Source: Bacteroidales bacterium (GTDB lineage Bacteria > Bacteroidota > Bacteroidia > Bacteroidales > UBA932). From it: a stretch of DNA of 57,847 nt. Shown in pieces: positions 19,794-29,592 of this stretch. Within the stretch, counting starts at the first letter, position 1. The number at the start of each line of letters is the position of its first letter. The stretch covers positions 1 through 57,847 of the forward strand of contig JAFLUX010000009.1 of NCBI GenBank assembly GCA_022508605.1. The letters are read 5' to 3'. A program made the translations under genes and the position numbers. A model generated the notes under the pieces. The model was not told the origin of the DNA. It ran no database searches and saw only the letters and a program-made list of their open reading frames with translations.

Positions 19794-22700
19794 CTACATG
19801 AGTTTGCACAGAATACTGCGTGCCTTCGACAATGAATCCACCTTGCGCGTAATCACTTTCAGACGTCCTTCGCTCTGCTTGAGTTCGAGATTGCAGCATC
19901 CTTCGCTCACACGAGAGAGTATTTTAGTGAAAGTCTCCGACTGGAAATACGGCGACATCTGATTGGAAATGAAGAAGGCTATGAACAAACCGTTCTTCAC
20001 TATCACTTTTTCAAATCCGAGCGAAGACCCGGTATTGCGTATTTTCACCACTTCGAAAAGGTTCTCCACTTCAACGCTCATCTTTCCGAAACGGTCTGTC
20101 AGCTGTGTTTTCAACAAATCTATATCCTTGTCGGAGGCCATGGAGTCTAGCTGCTTGTATATGCGTATTTTTTCCGCGGTTATGTCTATGTAGTCATCGG
20201 GGATGAAAGCAGGCTGATCCGTTTCCACCGTACAATCTACAGAAAAAGGACGGGCGCCTCCCGAGTTGCTTCGCACTATTCCTGTCTCCACACCGAGTTC
20301 TTCCATGGCCTCCGACAAAATCTTCTGATATGTCTCGAATCCCATGTCCATTATGAAACCGCTCTGTTCAGCCCCGAGCAGATTTCCGGCCCCCCTTATG
20401 TCCAAATCCTGCATGGCTATATTGAATCCGCTGCCCAAATCGCTGAATTCCTCTATGGCCTTAAGGCGCCTGCGCGCATCGTCGGTGAGGGTAGTGAGAG
20501 GAGGCACTATGAGGTAGCAAAAGGCCTTTTTGTTCGATCTTCCCACCCTTCCCCTGAGCTGATGAAGATCGCTGAGTCCTATGTTCTGGGCCTGATTCAC
20601 TATGATTGTGTTGGCATTTGGTATGTCGAGACCGTTTTCTATGATGGTAGTGCACAGCAACAGGTCGTAGTCCCCCCTCATAAACTCCAGCATCTTGTTT
20701 TCAAGGAGTTTGGATTCCATCTGTCCGTGCGCCGTACATATCTTCATGTCGGGAATCATGCGGTGCAGTATTTCCTCTATGGCAGGTATTTCCTCCACCT
20801 TGTTGTGAAGAAAGAACACCTGGCCTCCGCGTTTGAGCTCGTAGTTTATTATTCCCTTTATCTCGTCCTTGTCGAAAAGTATTATTTCGGTCTGCACCGG
20901 AATGCGGTTGGACGGAGGAGTGTTTATTATGCTGAGGTCCCTGGCTCCGAGGAGCGAAAACTGCAGGGTCCTCGGTATGGGAGTGGCGGTAAGAGTCAGG
21001 GTATCCACTTCCGTGCGCATCTGGCGGAGTTTTTCTTTCGCGGACACTCCGAATTTTTGTTCCTCATCTATTATGAGCAGTCCGAGGTCTTTGAAAACAA
21101 ATGTGTCCGAAAGTATCTTGTGGGTGCCTATCAGTATATCTATTTTTCCTTCACTCAATCTTTTACGAATATCGTTAAGCTCTTTTGCAGTGCGCAGGCG
21201 GCTTACGTAGTCTATACTGCAAGGAAGATTCTTAAGGCGCTCCTTGAAAGTAGTGTAGTGCTGCAAGGCGAGAATTGTAGTGGGCACGAGCACGGCTGTC
21301 TGTTTCCCGTCTACTGCGGCCTTGAAAGCCGCCCTTATGGCAATTTCCGTCTTTCCGAAGCCCACGTCTCCGCAAATCAGACGGTCCATGGGACATACTC
21401 CCTCCATGTCCCTTTTCACAGCCTTTGAAGCGAGTTCCTGGTCCGGAGTGTCTTCGTACATGAAAGAAGATTCCAGTTCCTCCTGCAAGTAAGTGTCGGG
21501 AGAGAAGGCATAGGCCTTGGAAGCCTTGCGCTTGGCATACAGCTGTATCAGTTCCTTGGCTATGTCCTTGACCCTGGACTTCGCGCTGTTTTTCAGGGTA
21601 ATCCACGTTTTCGACCCGAGTTTGTTTATTTTTGGGGCCTCACCGTCCCTCGAGCGGAAACGGGATATTTTGTGGAGGGCATGCACGGACACGAATACCA
21701 CGTCGCCGTCGCGGTACGTAAGTTTCACGACTTCTTTCATGCGCCCGAAGTCGTCGCGCATGCGCACCAGGCCGCCGAATATACCTACGCCATGGTCTAT
21801 GTGCACCACATAGTCTCCTATGTTGAATGAGTTCAAATCGTTTATGGTGAGCTGTTCGGACTTCTCAACAGTCCGTCTCATGCTCACGCGGTGGAAACGG
21901 TCGAATATTTCATGATCCGTGTAACAGCATATCTTGTCTTCCTTGTCTATGAAGCCGCTGTGTACATTCTGTCCCTTTACGAAAAATGGAACGATACCGC
22001 CGTTTTGAGACAGTATAGAGAGTATTCTGTCGAGCTGCGCTTCCTTTTCGCCGTAAATGTAAACCTTGTACCCGTTTTCCATGCGGTTTTTTATATCTTC
22101 CGCGAGCAGGTCGAAGTTTTTGTTGAATACAGGCTGGGGAGCTATGTTGAATTCTATGGCATCGGCATTCTGGACTGACAGCGGCGTATCGAGAAAAACT
22201 CTTTTATAGCGGCCAGTGAGTGCGAAAAAACCGCTTTCCCTGTACATGTCGGAAGAATCCAGCCATACGACGCATGAATCGGGAAGTATGTCCATTATAC
22301 TGCTTCCTGAATCGGAACCCTCGGATATGATGTCCGAAACTATTTCGGCCTCGTCAGTTTCGGATACGGACAGCTGCGTGTTGCAGTCGAATACATTTAT
22401 TTTTTCTATCTCGTCTCCCCAGAAAGACACCCTGAAAGGGTTGTTTCTCGAATAGGAGAATATATCCACCACGGAACCCCTTATGGCGAACTGGCCGGGC
22501 GCTGAAACGAAATCCGTCTTTTCGAAACCTTCCGATGAGAGTTTCTCCATTATTTTCCCATGGGATATCTCGTCTCCCTTTTTAAGTATGAAAAGGGATT
22601 CCTTTATGCTTTCTTCGGAAGGCAAAAGTTCCTCTATGGCCTCCGGGTACGTCACTATGAAAAGAAGCGAACCGTCGTAGTCGAGAATCTTTTCGACTGC

Positions 22701-22988
22701 GGACGTCCTCTGCACACCGAGGGAAGACTTGTAGTTGCTCCTTTCGACATTGCGCCCTGAAGACGGAAGATAGAATACCCTGTCGCCGTCGACAAGTCCG
22801 TAAAGGTCGGAAGCGCAGTATTCCGCAGCCTCCCTGTTGGGCAATATTATGAAATGCATACCCTCGGCTGCCGCATTGCTGAGTACGAACCAGCGCGCGG
22901 AAGTAAAGAGGGAACGGCAGAAAATATCCCTCTCTCCGGAAAGTAGCCTGTCTTTGAGCGACGATGTGGACTTACTGTTTATCAGCAT
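19794..22988 (-). CDS. mfd: Transcription-repair coupling factor Mfd
   Basis: A 1064-residue protein that displaces stalled RNA polymerase and recruits UvrA. In order: a UvrB-like N-terminal part (HFIILPNREAAEYCASDLYG), the RNA-polymerase interaction domain (GDYVVHIDHGVGIFGGLVRM), a superfamily II helicase with GDVGFGKTEIAIRAAF near 543, LLIIDEEQKFGV near 642 and TATPIPRTLQ, the RecG-like TRG region, and a C-terminal domain. Somewhat shorter than E. coli Mfd but with all core modules. It is divergent from ruvB across a repeat-rich 243-bp region. Confidence 0.96.
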   Translation of the reverse strand: MLINSKSTSSLKDRLLSGERDIFCRSLFTSARWFVLSNAAAEGMHFIILPNREAAEYCASDLYGLVDGDRVFYLPSSGRNVERSNYKSSLGVQRTSAVEKILDYDGSLLFIVTYPEAIEELLPSEESIKESLFILKKGDEISHGKIMEKLSSEGFEKTDFVSAPGQFAIRGSVVDIFSYSRNNPFRVSFWGDEIEKINVFDCNTQLSVSETDEAEIVSDIISEGSDSGSSIMDILPDSCVVWLDSSDMYRESGFFALTGRYKRVFLDTPLSVQNADAIEFNIAPQPVFNKNFDLLAEDIKNRMENGYKVYIYGEKEAQLDRILSILSQNGGIVPFFVKGQNVHSGFIDKEDKICCYTDHEIFDRFHRVSMRRTVEKSEQLTINDLNSFNIGDYVVHIDHGVGIFGGLVRMRDDFGRMKEVVKLTYRDGDVVFVSVHALHKISRFRSRDGEAPKINKLGSKTWITLKNSAKSRVKDIAKELIQLYAKRKASKAYAFSPDTYLQEELESSFMYEDTPDQELASKAVKRDMEGVCPMDRLICGDVGFGKTEIAIRAAFKAAVDGKQTAVLVPTTILALQHYTTFKERLKNLPCSIDYVSRLRTAKELNDIRKRLSEGKIDILIGTHKILSDTFVFKDLGLLIIDEEQKFGVSAKEKLRQMRTEVDTLTLTATPIPRTLQFSLLGARDLSIINTPPSNRIPVQTEIILFDKDEIKGIINYELKRGGQVFFLHNKVEEIPAIEEILHRMIPDMKICTAHGQMESKLLENKMLEFMRGDYDLLLCTTIIENGLDIPNANTIIVNQAQNIGLSDLHQLRGRVGRSNKKAFCYLIVPPLTTLTDDARRRLKAIEEFSDLGSGFNIAMQDLDIRGAGNLLGAEQSGFIMDMGFETYQKILSEAMEELGVETGIVRSNSGGARPFSVDCTVETDQPAFIPDDYIDITAEKIRIYKQLDSMASDKDIDLLKTQLTDRFGKMSVEVENLFEVVKIRNTGSSLGFEKVIVKNGLFIAFFISNQMSPYFQSETFTKILSRVSEGCCNLELKQSEGRLKVITRKVDSLSKARSILCKLM

Positions 22989-23231
22989 CTGTTAATATGT
23001 ATGTTCAAAACACTGTTAAAAACGCATTAAAAACATGTGCACTGCGAAGGTCCGCTTGTTTTCAACAGTTTTTCAAAACGCTGTACAACGAAGTTTTTAA
23101 CAGTTTAATAAAACTTAAAATATTAGTAATCAATATAAATAATCAAATATCAACAAATAAACACAGGTAAAAACAAAATTAAATTATAAATATAAAAAGC
23201 TATATTTGTATTTGTAATGTAATTGACGAAA
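22989..23231. promoter_or_regulatory. Repeat-rich AT-rich divergent region between mfd and ruvB
   Basis: Three copies of CTGTTrAAAAC occur: 23013-23023 (+), 23058-23068 (-) and 23093-23103 (-); the outer two are a perfect 11-bp inverted repeat. A 13-bp near-perfect direct repeat TTCAAAACrCTGT lies at 23004-23016 and 23072-23084. The ruvB side then becomes strongly AT-rich. This looks like operator sites shared by two DNA-repair genes, but no regulator can be named. Confidence 0.5.
23201..23208 (+). promoter_or_regulatory. -7 box TATATTTG for ruvB
   Basis: TATATTTG fits TAnnTTTG and ends 23 nt before the ruvB ATG. No -33 TTG is evident in the AT-rich upstream DNA. Confidence 0.55.
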
Positions 23232-24257
23232 ATGTCTGATTTCAACCCCCATAATGCAAACGAGGGCAAAGATAAGGATTTAGACGGAATAATCCGGCCC
23301 CGTGAACTGGAAGATTTCACAGGACAATCGGAAATCGTGTCCAATCTCAAAGTGTTCATAGAAGCTGCCAAGATGCGCGGCGAACCTCTCGACCACACTT
23401 TGTTCCACGGCCCTCCCGGACTCGGAAAAACTACCCTCGCCCATATCATAGCGAACGAAATGGGCGTAAACATGAAGATAACTTCAGGCCCGGTGCTCGA
23501 CAGACCTGGAGACCTTGCCGGACTCCTCACCTCTCTCGACAGCGGGGACGTGCTTTTCATAGACGAAATACACCGCCTGTCTCCGGAAGTGGAAGAATAT
23601 CTGTATTCTGCCATGGAGGATTTCGTGATAGACATCATGATAGACAAGGGACCGGGGGCGCGTTCCGTGCGCATATCGCTCAATCCTTTCACGCTTGTCG
23701 GCGCCACTACGCGCTCCGGGCTTCTGACCGCTCCCCTACGCGCACGTTTCGGCATCACGAGCGGCCTTGACTATTACGATACCTCTCAGCTCGTGGGAAT
23801 AGTGAAGCGCAGCGCAGGAATACTCAGGATAGGAATAGACGATGATGCCGCAAGGGAGGTCGCGCTCAGGAGCCGTGGCACTCCGAGAATAGCAAACGGA
23901 CTCCTGAGGAGGGTGAGGGACTTTTCACAGGTAATGGGAGACGGACACATAGACATAGATATAGCCCGCTATGCCCTGAACAAGCTGAACATAGACACCA
24001 GGGGGCTCGATTCCATAGACAACAAGATACTGCGCACCATAATATACACTTTCAAGGGTGGTCCGGTGGGAGCCAACACCATAGCTACGGCGATAGGTGA
24101 GGACCAGGGCACCTTCGAGGAAGTGTATGAACCTTTCCTGATAAAGGAGGGTTTCATAGTCAGGACTCAGCGCGGGAGGATAGCCACGGAACTGTCTTAT
24201 GCGCATCTCGGACTCGAAAAAGAGCCCGAAGAAGGCACTTTATTCAGTCATCAATAG
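23232..24257 (+). CDS. ruvB: Holliday junction branch-migration helicase RuvB
   Basis: A 341-residue AAA+ motor from [12 protein letters not shown] (a TTG 9 nt upstream is less likely). Features: [20 protein letters not shown], Walker [13 protein letters not shown] at 60-71, [11 protein letters not shown] for Walker [19 protein letters not shown] with sensor and arginine finger, and a C-terminal winged helix ([14 protein letters not shown]). It drives branch migration with RuvA, whose gene lies 7 kb away on the other strand. A 59-bp gap separates it from frdA. Confidence 0.97.
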   Translation: MSDFNPHNANEGKDKDLDGIIRPRELEDFTGQSEIVSNLKVFIEAAKMRGEPLDHTLFHGPPGLGKTTLAHIIANEMGVNMKITSGPVLDRPGDLAGLLTSLDSGDVLFIDEIHRLSPEVEEYLYSAMEDFVIDIMIDKGPGARSVRISLNPFTLVGATTRSGLLTAPLRARFGITSGLDYYDTSQLVGIVKRSAGILRIGIDDDAAREVALRSRGTPRIANGLLRRVRDFSQVMGDGHIDIDIARYALNKLNIDTRGLDSIDNKILRTIIYTFKGGPVGANTIATAIGEDQGTFEEVYEPFLIKEGFIVRTQRGRIATELSYAHLGLEKEPEEGTLFSHQ

Positions 24258-24277
24258 GAGTTCTGCCGAAAATTGAT

Positions 24278-24285
24278 TAATATTG
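24278..24285 (+). promoter_or_regulatory. Possible -7 box TAATATTG for frdAB
   Basis: TAATATTG differs from TAnnTTTG at one position and lies 31 nt upstream of the frdA ATG. No clear -33 element. frdA codon use suggests strong expression, so a promoter in this gap is likely. Confidence 0.35.
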
Positions 24286-24316
24286 CAAGATTTTTAGAAT
24301 ACTAATTTTAAACACA

Positions 24317-26263
24317 ATGGCCGATAAATTTACTTCAAAGATTCCTGAAGGACCTTTAGCCCAGAAATGGACGAAGCGTAAATCAGAAATTCACCTTGTC
24401 AGTCCCAACAACAAGCGTAAACTTGAAATCATCGTGGTCGGTACCGGTCTCGGAGGGGCTTCAGCAGCTGCTTCTCTCGGAGAACTCGGTTACAACGTGA
24501 AGATTTTCTGCATCAGCGATTCCCCCCGTCGCGCGCATTCCATCGCAGCGCAGGGAGGTATAAACGCTGCAAAGAATTATCAGAACGACAACGACTCCGT
24601 CTACCGTCTGTTTTACGACACAATAAAGGGCGGCGACTACCGCTCCCGTGAGGCGAACGTCTATCGTCTTGCAGAGGTCAGTGCCGCGATTATCGACCAG
24701 TGCGTTGCCCAGGGTATTCCTTTCGCCCGCGAATACGGCGGATATCTTGCCAACCGCTCTTTCGGCGGAGTGCAGGTGAGCCGTACTTTTTATGCCCGCG
24801 GACAAACCGGACAGCAGCTTCTTCTCGGTGCCTATGCATCGCTGAACAAGGAAATAGCTGCCGGAACTGTCAAATCTTATCCCCGGCATGAAATGCTCGA
24901 CCTCGTAGTCGTGAACGGAGAGGCCAAGGGTATAATCACCAGAAATCTCGTCACCGGACAGATAGAAAGGTTCGGCGCCCATGCAGTTATAATTGCCACA
25001 GGAGGATATGGAAACACTTATTTCCTTTCCACCAATGCAATGAATTCCAACGGTTCCGCAGCGCTCCAGTGCTACAAGAGGGGAGCTTATTTTGCAAATC
25101 CCTGTTTTGCCCAGATTCACCCCACCTGTATCCCTGTGCACGGAGACCAGCAGTGCAAACTCACCCTAATGTCCGAGTCTCTGCGAAACGACGGAAGGAT
25201 ATGGGTACCCAAGAAGAAGGAAGACGTCGAGAAACTCCGCAAGCACCAGATAAAGGCTTCCCAGATTCCTGAGGAGGATCGCGATTACTATCTGGAGCGC
25301 CGCTACCCTGCGTTCGGAAACCTCGTGCCCCGCGACGTCGCCTCGCGCGCTGCCAAGGAGAGGTGCGATGCCGGTTTCGGAGTGAACGAGACAGGAAAGG
25401 CAGTATACCTCGATTTCTCGGAGGCCATAAACCGTCTCGGACATCAGAAAGTTGCCGAGCGTTACGGAAATCTCTTTGAGATGTATGAGAAAATCACGGC
25501 CTCATCCCCTTGGGAGGAGCCTATGATGATATATCCCGCCATACACTACACCATGGGAGGTATATGGGTCGACTACGACCTCCAGACCACCATTCCCGGT
25601 CTTTATGCAATAGGAGAGGCCAACTTCTCCGACCATGGCGGAAACCGTCTCGGCGCATCTGCTCTCATGCAGGGTCTTGCAGACGGCTACTTCATAGTTC
25701 CCATTACCATAGGCGACTATCTTTCGAAGAAATTCTCCGAGCCTAAGACTGATACCAACCTGCCCGAGTTCGATGCGGCTGAAAAGGCCGTGCAGGCCCG
25801 CATAGACAGGCTTTTGTCCATAAACGGCACAGAGACTGTCGATTCCATACACAAGGAACTCGGACACATCATGTGGGAGTATGTGGGAATGGCGCGTGAA
25901 AAGGCAGGTCTTGAAAAGGCCATAACGCTCATCACTGAACTCCGCGAGCGTTTCTACAAGAACGTGAAAGTGCCCGGAACCCAGTTCGAGTTCAACCAGG
26001 AACTCGAAAAGGCCCTGCGCCTTGAAGATTTCTTCGATATCGGAGAGCTCATGGCACGCGACGCCCTCAACAGGAACGAGTCCTGCGGCGGTCACTTCCG
26101 CGTGGAAAGCCAGACCGATGAGGGAGAGGCGAAGCGCGACGATGAGAATTTCATGTATGTCGCTGCATGGGAGTACAAGGGAGAGGGAGAAATTCCCGAA
26201 CTCCACAAAGAGCCTCTCGTATATGAGAACATCAAGGTTATTACCAGAAATTACAAAGACTGA
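24317..26263 (+). CDS. frdA: Fumarate reductase / succinate dehydrogenase flavoprotein subunit
   Basis: A 648-residue FAD protein that interconverts fumarate and succinate. The Rossmann motif [20 protein letters not shown] starts near 38. [15 protein letters not shown] holds His74, the expected covalent FAD attachment. HPTCIP, the catalytic Arg region and [15 protein letters not shown], then [11 protein letters not shown] follow. In anaerobic Bacteroidales this enzyme ends the primitive respiratory chain to succinate. frdB follows after 2 nt. The usual cytochrome b anchor gene is not upstream: ruvB is. Confidence 0.96.
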   Translation: MADKFTSKIPEGPLAQKWTKRKSEIHLVSPNNKRKLEIIVVGTGLGGASAAASLGELGYNVKIFCISDSPRRAHSIAAQGGINAAKNYQNDNDSVYRLFYDTIKGGDYRSREANVYRLAEVSAAIIDQCVAQGIPFAREYGGYLANRSFGGVQVSRTFYARGQTGQQLLLGAYASLNKEIAAGTVKSYPRHEMLDLVVVNGEAKGIITRNLVTGQIERFGAHAVIIATGGYGNTYFLSTNAMNSNGSAALQCYKRGAYFANPCFAQIHPTCIPVHGDQQCKLTLMSESLRNDGRIWVPKKKEDVEKLRKHQIKASQIPEEDRDYYLERRYPAFGNLVPRDVASRAAKERCDAGFGVNETGKAVYLDFSEAINRLGHQKVAERYGNLFEMYEKITASSPWEEPMMIYPAIHYTMGGIWVDYDLQTTIPGLYAIGEANFSDHGGNRLGASALMQGLADGYFIVPITIGDYLSKKFSEPKTDTNLPEFDAAEKAVQARIDRLLSINGTETVDSIHKELGHIMWEYVGMAREKAGLEKAITLITELRERFYKNVKVPGTQFEFNQELEKALRLEDFFDIGELMARDALNRNESCGGHFRVESQTDEGEAKRDDENFMYVAAWEYKGEGEIPELHKEPLVYENIKVITRNYKD

Positions 26264-26265
26264 TT

Positions 26266-27045
26266 ATGGAATTCAATTTAAAGATATGGCGTCAGAAGAA
26301 CGCCAAGGATAAAGGACATTTCGAGACCTATCACATTTCTGGTATCGAAGAAGACGCTTCTTTCCTTGAAATGCTCGATATACTGAACGAGCAGCTCATA
26401 CGCGAGGGTTGCGATCCGGTTGCCGTCGAGCGCGGATGCAAGAGCAGCGGCCCTGTTTCTTTCGACCATGACTGCCGCGAGGGTATATGCGGTGCTTGCT
26501 CCCTCTATATAGACGGACGGGCACACGGTCCGGATGATCATGTGACCACCTGCCAGCTTTTCATGCGTCATTTCAAGAACGGAGCCACCATTACCGTAGA
26601 ACCGTGGAGAAGTGCCGCTTTCCCTGTCATAAAAGACCTTGTCGTGGACCGTACCGCATTCGACAAGATTCTTCAGGCCGGAGGTTTCATTTCCGTGCGC
26701 ACAGGCTCTGCCCAGGACGCGAACAACATACTCATATCGCATGACGATGCAGAGGAGAGTATGGATGCTGCGGCATGCGTAGGATGCGGTGCATGCGTTG
26801 CCACATGCAAGAACGGCTCAGCTATGCTCTTCGTCGCCGCCAGGGTCAGTTCTCTCGCATTGCTCCCCCAGGGACGTCTTGAAGCGAAGCGTCGCGCAAA
26901 GGCAATGGTCGCCAAGATGGATGATTTGGGATTCGGAAACTGCACAAACACGCGTGCCTGCGAACTTGAGTGCCCCAAGGGCATTACCGTGGCACATATA
27001 GCGCGCCTCAACAGGGAATTCCTCAAGGCGAAGTTCTCCGACTGA
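26266..27045 (+). CDS. frdB: Fumarate reductase / succinate dehydrogenase iron-sulfur subunit
   Basis: A 259-residue protein carrying electrons from quinone-linked hemes to FrdA. The 2Fe-2S cysteines are C70, C75, C78 (CREGICGAC) and C96. The second module has C171, C174, C177, C181 ([11 protein letters not shown]) and C226, C232, C236 ([11 protein letters not shown]), enough for the 4Fe-4S and 3Fe-4S clusters. The form matches the B-type quinol:fumarate reductases with a single diheme cytochrome b. A strong terminator directly follows, so the anchor subunit is not in this operon. Confidence 0.95.
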   Translation: MEFNLKIWRQKNAKDKGHFETYHISGIEEDASFLEMLDILNEQLIREGCDPVAVERGCKSSGPVSFDHDCREGICGACSLYIDGRAHGPDDHVTTCQLFMRHFKNGATITVEPWRSAAFPVIKDLVVDRTAFDKILQAGGFISVRTGSAQDANNILISHDDAEESMDAAACVGCGACVATCKNGSAMLFVAARVSSLALLPQGRLEAKRRAKAMVAKMDDLGFGNCTNTRACELECPKGITVAHIARLNREFLKAKFSD

Positions 27046-27065
27046 TTTATCGTCCGAATACTGTA

Positions 27066-27104
27066 ATGGGCTTGCCAAAACGCATTGGCAAGCCCATTTT
27101 TATT
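27066..27104 (+). terminator. Strong terminator after frdB
   Basis: Perfect 13-bp stem ATGGGCTTGCCAA / TTGGCAAGCCCAT with loop AACGCA, followed by TTTTATTTG. It closes the frdAB unit and separates it from the convergent hflX. Confidence 0.9.
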
Positions 27105-27119
27105 TGTCGCAAATCCTTT

Positions 27120-28292
27120 TTACCAGAGGAAGTTGTTGAAAGGCCAGCGTCCGGCATGGATTTCCGCCACCATTTTGTAGAGGTCGCTGCGAAGTTTAGG
27201 CAGTCCCTCACGGCTTAGTGCGGACATGAATATGCAGGGCACTTTCCTGTCTTCTATCCACTCTTTTTTGATTTCTTCAAGACTGCGGTTTTCCTTGGAT
27301 TTTGGCTCTATGGAAAACTCATCGTAAGGCTCGTATTCGTAGTTGTCGGTTTTGTTGAATATGACATACTGCGGTTTGTCTCCGGCCCCTATGTCTTCGA
27401 GCGTTTTTACGACCACTTCCATCTGTTCTTCAAAATCAGGGGCTGACACATCCACAACATGCACCAGCACGTCCGATTCGCGAACTTCGTCGAGAGTGCT
27501 TTTGAAGGCCTCTATGAGCTGCGTAGGCAGCTTTCTAATGAATCCTACAGTGTCGCTGAGAAGGAAAGGACAGTTGTCTATCACTACCTTGCGCACCGTG
27601 GTGTCGAGTGTCGCGAACAGCTTGTTCTCTGCGAATACGGCCGATTTGGACAGCAGATTCATCAGTGTGCTCTTTCCTACGTTGGTGTATCCCACCAGCG
27701 ACAGCCTTACAAGACTGCCCCTGTTGCTTCGTTGGGTAGCCATCTGTTTGTCCACTTTCTTGAGCTGTTCTTTCAGCTTTGCTATGCGTTCGCGGACTAT
27801 GCGGCGGTCTACTTCTATCTGGCTTTCTCCCATACCTCCTCTCGTGCCTATGCCTCCCCTCTGTCTTTCGAGGTGTGTCCACATTCCGGCAAGGCGCGGA
27901 AGCATGTAGTTGTACCGAGCAAGATCCACCTGCATCTTTGCGTATGCGGTTTTTGCGCGTTGAGAAAAGATTTCGATGATGAGGCTCGTGCGGTCTATTA
28001 CGGCAGAGGTCTTAATCACTTTCTCCACGTTTCTCTGCTGCATTGCGGTAAGCTCATCGTCGAAAATGACGTATTTTATCTCGTTGTCTTCACAATAAGA
28101 TGCTATTTCGTTGAGTTTTCCGCTCCTTATATATGTGGATTTCTCAGGTTTGTCGAGCTTCTGCACGAATTTCCTGTCTCCGGAAATGCCTGCTGTGTCC
28201 GCAAGAAATTCAAGTTCGTCCAGATACTCTTTTACCTTGCGCTCGTCTTCTCCCTGCCTGATTATGCCTACGAATACTGCTTTCTCTTCCAT
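27120..28292 (-). CDS. hflX: Ribosome-splitting GTPase HflX
   Basis: A 390-residue GTPase. The N-terminal nucleotide-binding domain ends in the HflX glycine-rich segment RQRGGIGTRGGMGESQIEVD. The G domain has GYTNVGKSTLMN (G1), DTTVRKV, DTVGFIRKLPTQLIEAF (G3) and NKTD (G4). HflX rescues stalled 70S ribosomes under stress. It begins downstream of the tonB terminator; I found no clear TAnnTTTG box, so read-through from tonB or a divergent promoter is possible. Confidence 0.96.
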   Translation of the reverse strand: MEEKAVFVGIIRQGEDERKVKEYLDELEFLADTAGISGDRKFVQKLDKPEKSTYIRSGKLNEIASYCEDNEIKYVIFDDELTAMQQRNVEKVIKTSAVIDRTSLIIEIFSQRAKTAYAKMQVDLARYNYMLPRLAGMWTHLERQRGGIGTRGGMGESQIEVDRRIVRERIAKLKEQLKKVDKQMATQRSNRGSLVRLSLVGYTNVGKSTLMNLLSKSAVFAENKLFATLDTTVRKVVIDNCPFLLSDTVGFIRKLPTQLIEAFKSTLDEVRESDVLVHVVDVSAPDFEEQMEVVVKTLEDIGAGDKPQYVIFNKTDNYEYEPYDEFSIEPKSKENRSLEEIKKEWIEDRKVPCIFMSALSREGLPKLRSDLYKMVAEIHAGRWPFNNFLW

Positions 28293-28299
28293 ACTCTAT

Positions 28300-28337
28300 A
28301 AAAAATAGAAATCGTCCGGATTTAGAACGATTTCTAT
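28300..28337 (-). terminator. Terminator after tonB
   Basis: 11-bp perfect stem ATAGAAATCGT / ACGATTTCTAT; on the minus strand the stem is followed by TTTTTATAGAG. It lies between tonB and hflX. Confidence 0.8.
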
Positions 28338-28362
28338 TCTGTTGTTATATAACGGTTTTGTC

Positions 28363-29052
28363 TTATCTTAACTGGAATATCACAGGGAAAGTGTAGGTAA
28401 CCTTCACCTTGCGGTCACGCTGCTTTCCGGGGGTCCACTTCGGCGACATGGACACGACCCTCACGGCCTCTTTGTCGAGCGAGGGGTCTACTCCGCGGAC
28501 AACTTTGACGTTCGAAACGCTTCCGTCCGTATTCACCGTGAACTGGAGCATGACACGTCCCTGCACTCCGTTTTCTTTTGCCACGTCGGGATACTGGAGC
28601 TGCTTGTTGACCCACTTGGTGAACTCATTAGCATCGCCTCCGTTGAATTTGGGCTTTTCTTCGACCAGCTGGAAAGGTATGGTCTCTTCTTCAATGACCT
28701 CTTCTTTCACTTCTTCGACGTAATCGAGAATCTCCACGCCGAGATTGGCGTTGTCTTCGAGATCCATGATGTTGTCGTTGATTTTGATATCGTCATCTAT
28801 GATGTCGATATTGTCGGAAAAGACAGGTATCTTCGCTACTTCGGGTGGCGGCGGAGGGGTATCCTGGGTGATAGGGATGATTTCTTCCTCTATTTCCACC
28901 TTCTGTTCGTCGAGCAGAGAAGTGTTCGCTTTATCCCTGCTGCTCCACTCGAAGGCACAAAGGACGGCCACGAGAGCCAATACGAACCCTATTTCCACGA
29001 AAAGGAGCCGTTTGTTCTCAAGACTGGCTTTTTCTGATTTTTTGACTTCCAT
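28363..29052 (-). CDS. tonB: TonB energy transducer
   Basis: A 229-residue protein with one N-terminal membrane anchor (about 18-36), a short proline stretch (DTPPPPPEV), an acidic periplasmic spacer and a C-terminal TonB domain: YPDVAKENGVQGRVMLQFTV, SVSNVKVVRGVDPSLDKEAV, then WTPGKQRDRKVKVTYTFP. It links ExbBD to TonB-dependent outer-membrane transporters; exbBD is not in the window, so it may be one of several TonB paralogues. The spacer is acidic (runs of E and D) rather than Pro/Lys-rich. Confidence 0.93.
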   Translation of the reverse strand: MEVKKSEKASLENKRLLFVEIGFVLALVAVLCAFEWSSRDKANTSLLDEQKVEIEEEIIPITQDTPPPPPEVAKIPVFSDNIDIIDDDIKINDNIMDLEDNANLGVEILDYVEEVKEEVIEEETIPFQLVEEKPKFNGGDANEFTKWVNKQLQYPDVAKENGVQGRVMLQFTVNTDGSVSNVKVVRGVDPSLDKEAVRVVSMSPKWTPGKQRDRKVKVTYTFPVIFQLR

Positions 29053-29088
29053 ATCGTTTCTTTCGTTTATTTTACTCTATGCAAGGCT

Positions 29089-29115
29089 CAAAGATATAAA
29101 TTTTTAATTTCAATT
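29089..29115 (-). promoter_or_regulatory. tonB promoter (TTG ... TATCTTTG)
   Basis: On the minus strand TATCTTTG (29096-29089) lies 36 nt before the tonB ATG, with a TTG about 20 bp upstream. Good match to the Bacteroidota pattern. Confidence 0.65.
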
Positions 29116-29122
29116 CCAATTT

Positions 29123-29153
29123 TTGTTGTAGATTTGCGCTGTTTTTACCTTTG
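29123..29153 (+). promoter_or_regulatory. ybeY-mnmG promoter (TTG-N17/N20-TACCTTTG)
   Basis: TACCTTTG (29146-29153) has TTG at 29123 (20-bp spacer) or 29126 (17-bp). Its last G is 7 nt before the ybeY ATG, implying a leaderless or near-leaderless transcript. Confidence 0.65.
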
Positions 29154-29160
29154 TGCAGCT

Positions 29161-29592
29161 ATGGTAAGGTATTTTTTCGAGGACACGGACTTTCAATACA
29201 GGAACAGACTTTTCAACAACCGTTGGCTTAAACTCGTCGCCGAGAGCGAAATATGCCGTCTCGGAGATGTAAACGTAATCTTTTGTTCGGACCCTTACAT
29301 ACTCGACATAAACATACGTTATCTCGGTCACGATTATTTCACGGACGTGATTACTTTCGACTATTCCGAGAAGCCCCGCATTTCCGGGGACCTTTTCGTC
29401 AGCGTGGATTCCGTGCGTGAAAATTCCGTCATGTACGGCACTGATTTCGACGAGGAACTGCACAGGGTGATAGTGCACGGAGTGTTGCATCTCATAGGTT
29501 ATGACGATCACAGCGAAAAGGATTCGTCGCTCATGAGAGAAAAGGAGAATTATTATCTCGACATAAGAAAGAAACTGCGGGGAAGTGTCTGA
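29161..29592 (+). CDS. ybeY: Endoribonuclease YbeY (rRNA maturation factor)
   Basis: A 143-residue protein from [15 protein letters not shown]; an in-frame ATG at 29134 is rejected because the -7 box lies inside it. The zinc-site region reads [17 protein letters not shown]: His106 and His110 match the first two ligands, but the third-ligand position holds Asp116 with His117 right after. YbeY processes 16S rRNA 3' ends and takes part in ribosome quality control. The mnmG start overlaps its end by 8 nt. Confidence 0.92.
   Translation: MVRYFFEDTDFQYRNRLFNNRWLKLVAESEICRLGDVNVIFCSDPYILDINIRYLGHDYFTDVITFDYSEKPRISGDLFVSVDSVRENSVMYGTDFDEELHRVIVHGVLHLIGYDDHSEKDSSLMREKENYYLDIRKKLRGSV

Noticed and set aside
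23402..23410. TGTTCCACG in ruvB, a parS half-site
   Set aside because: Only the left half matches; the right half does not.
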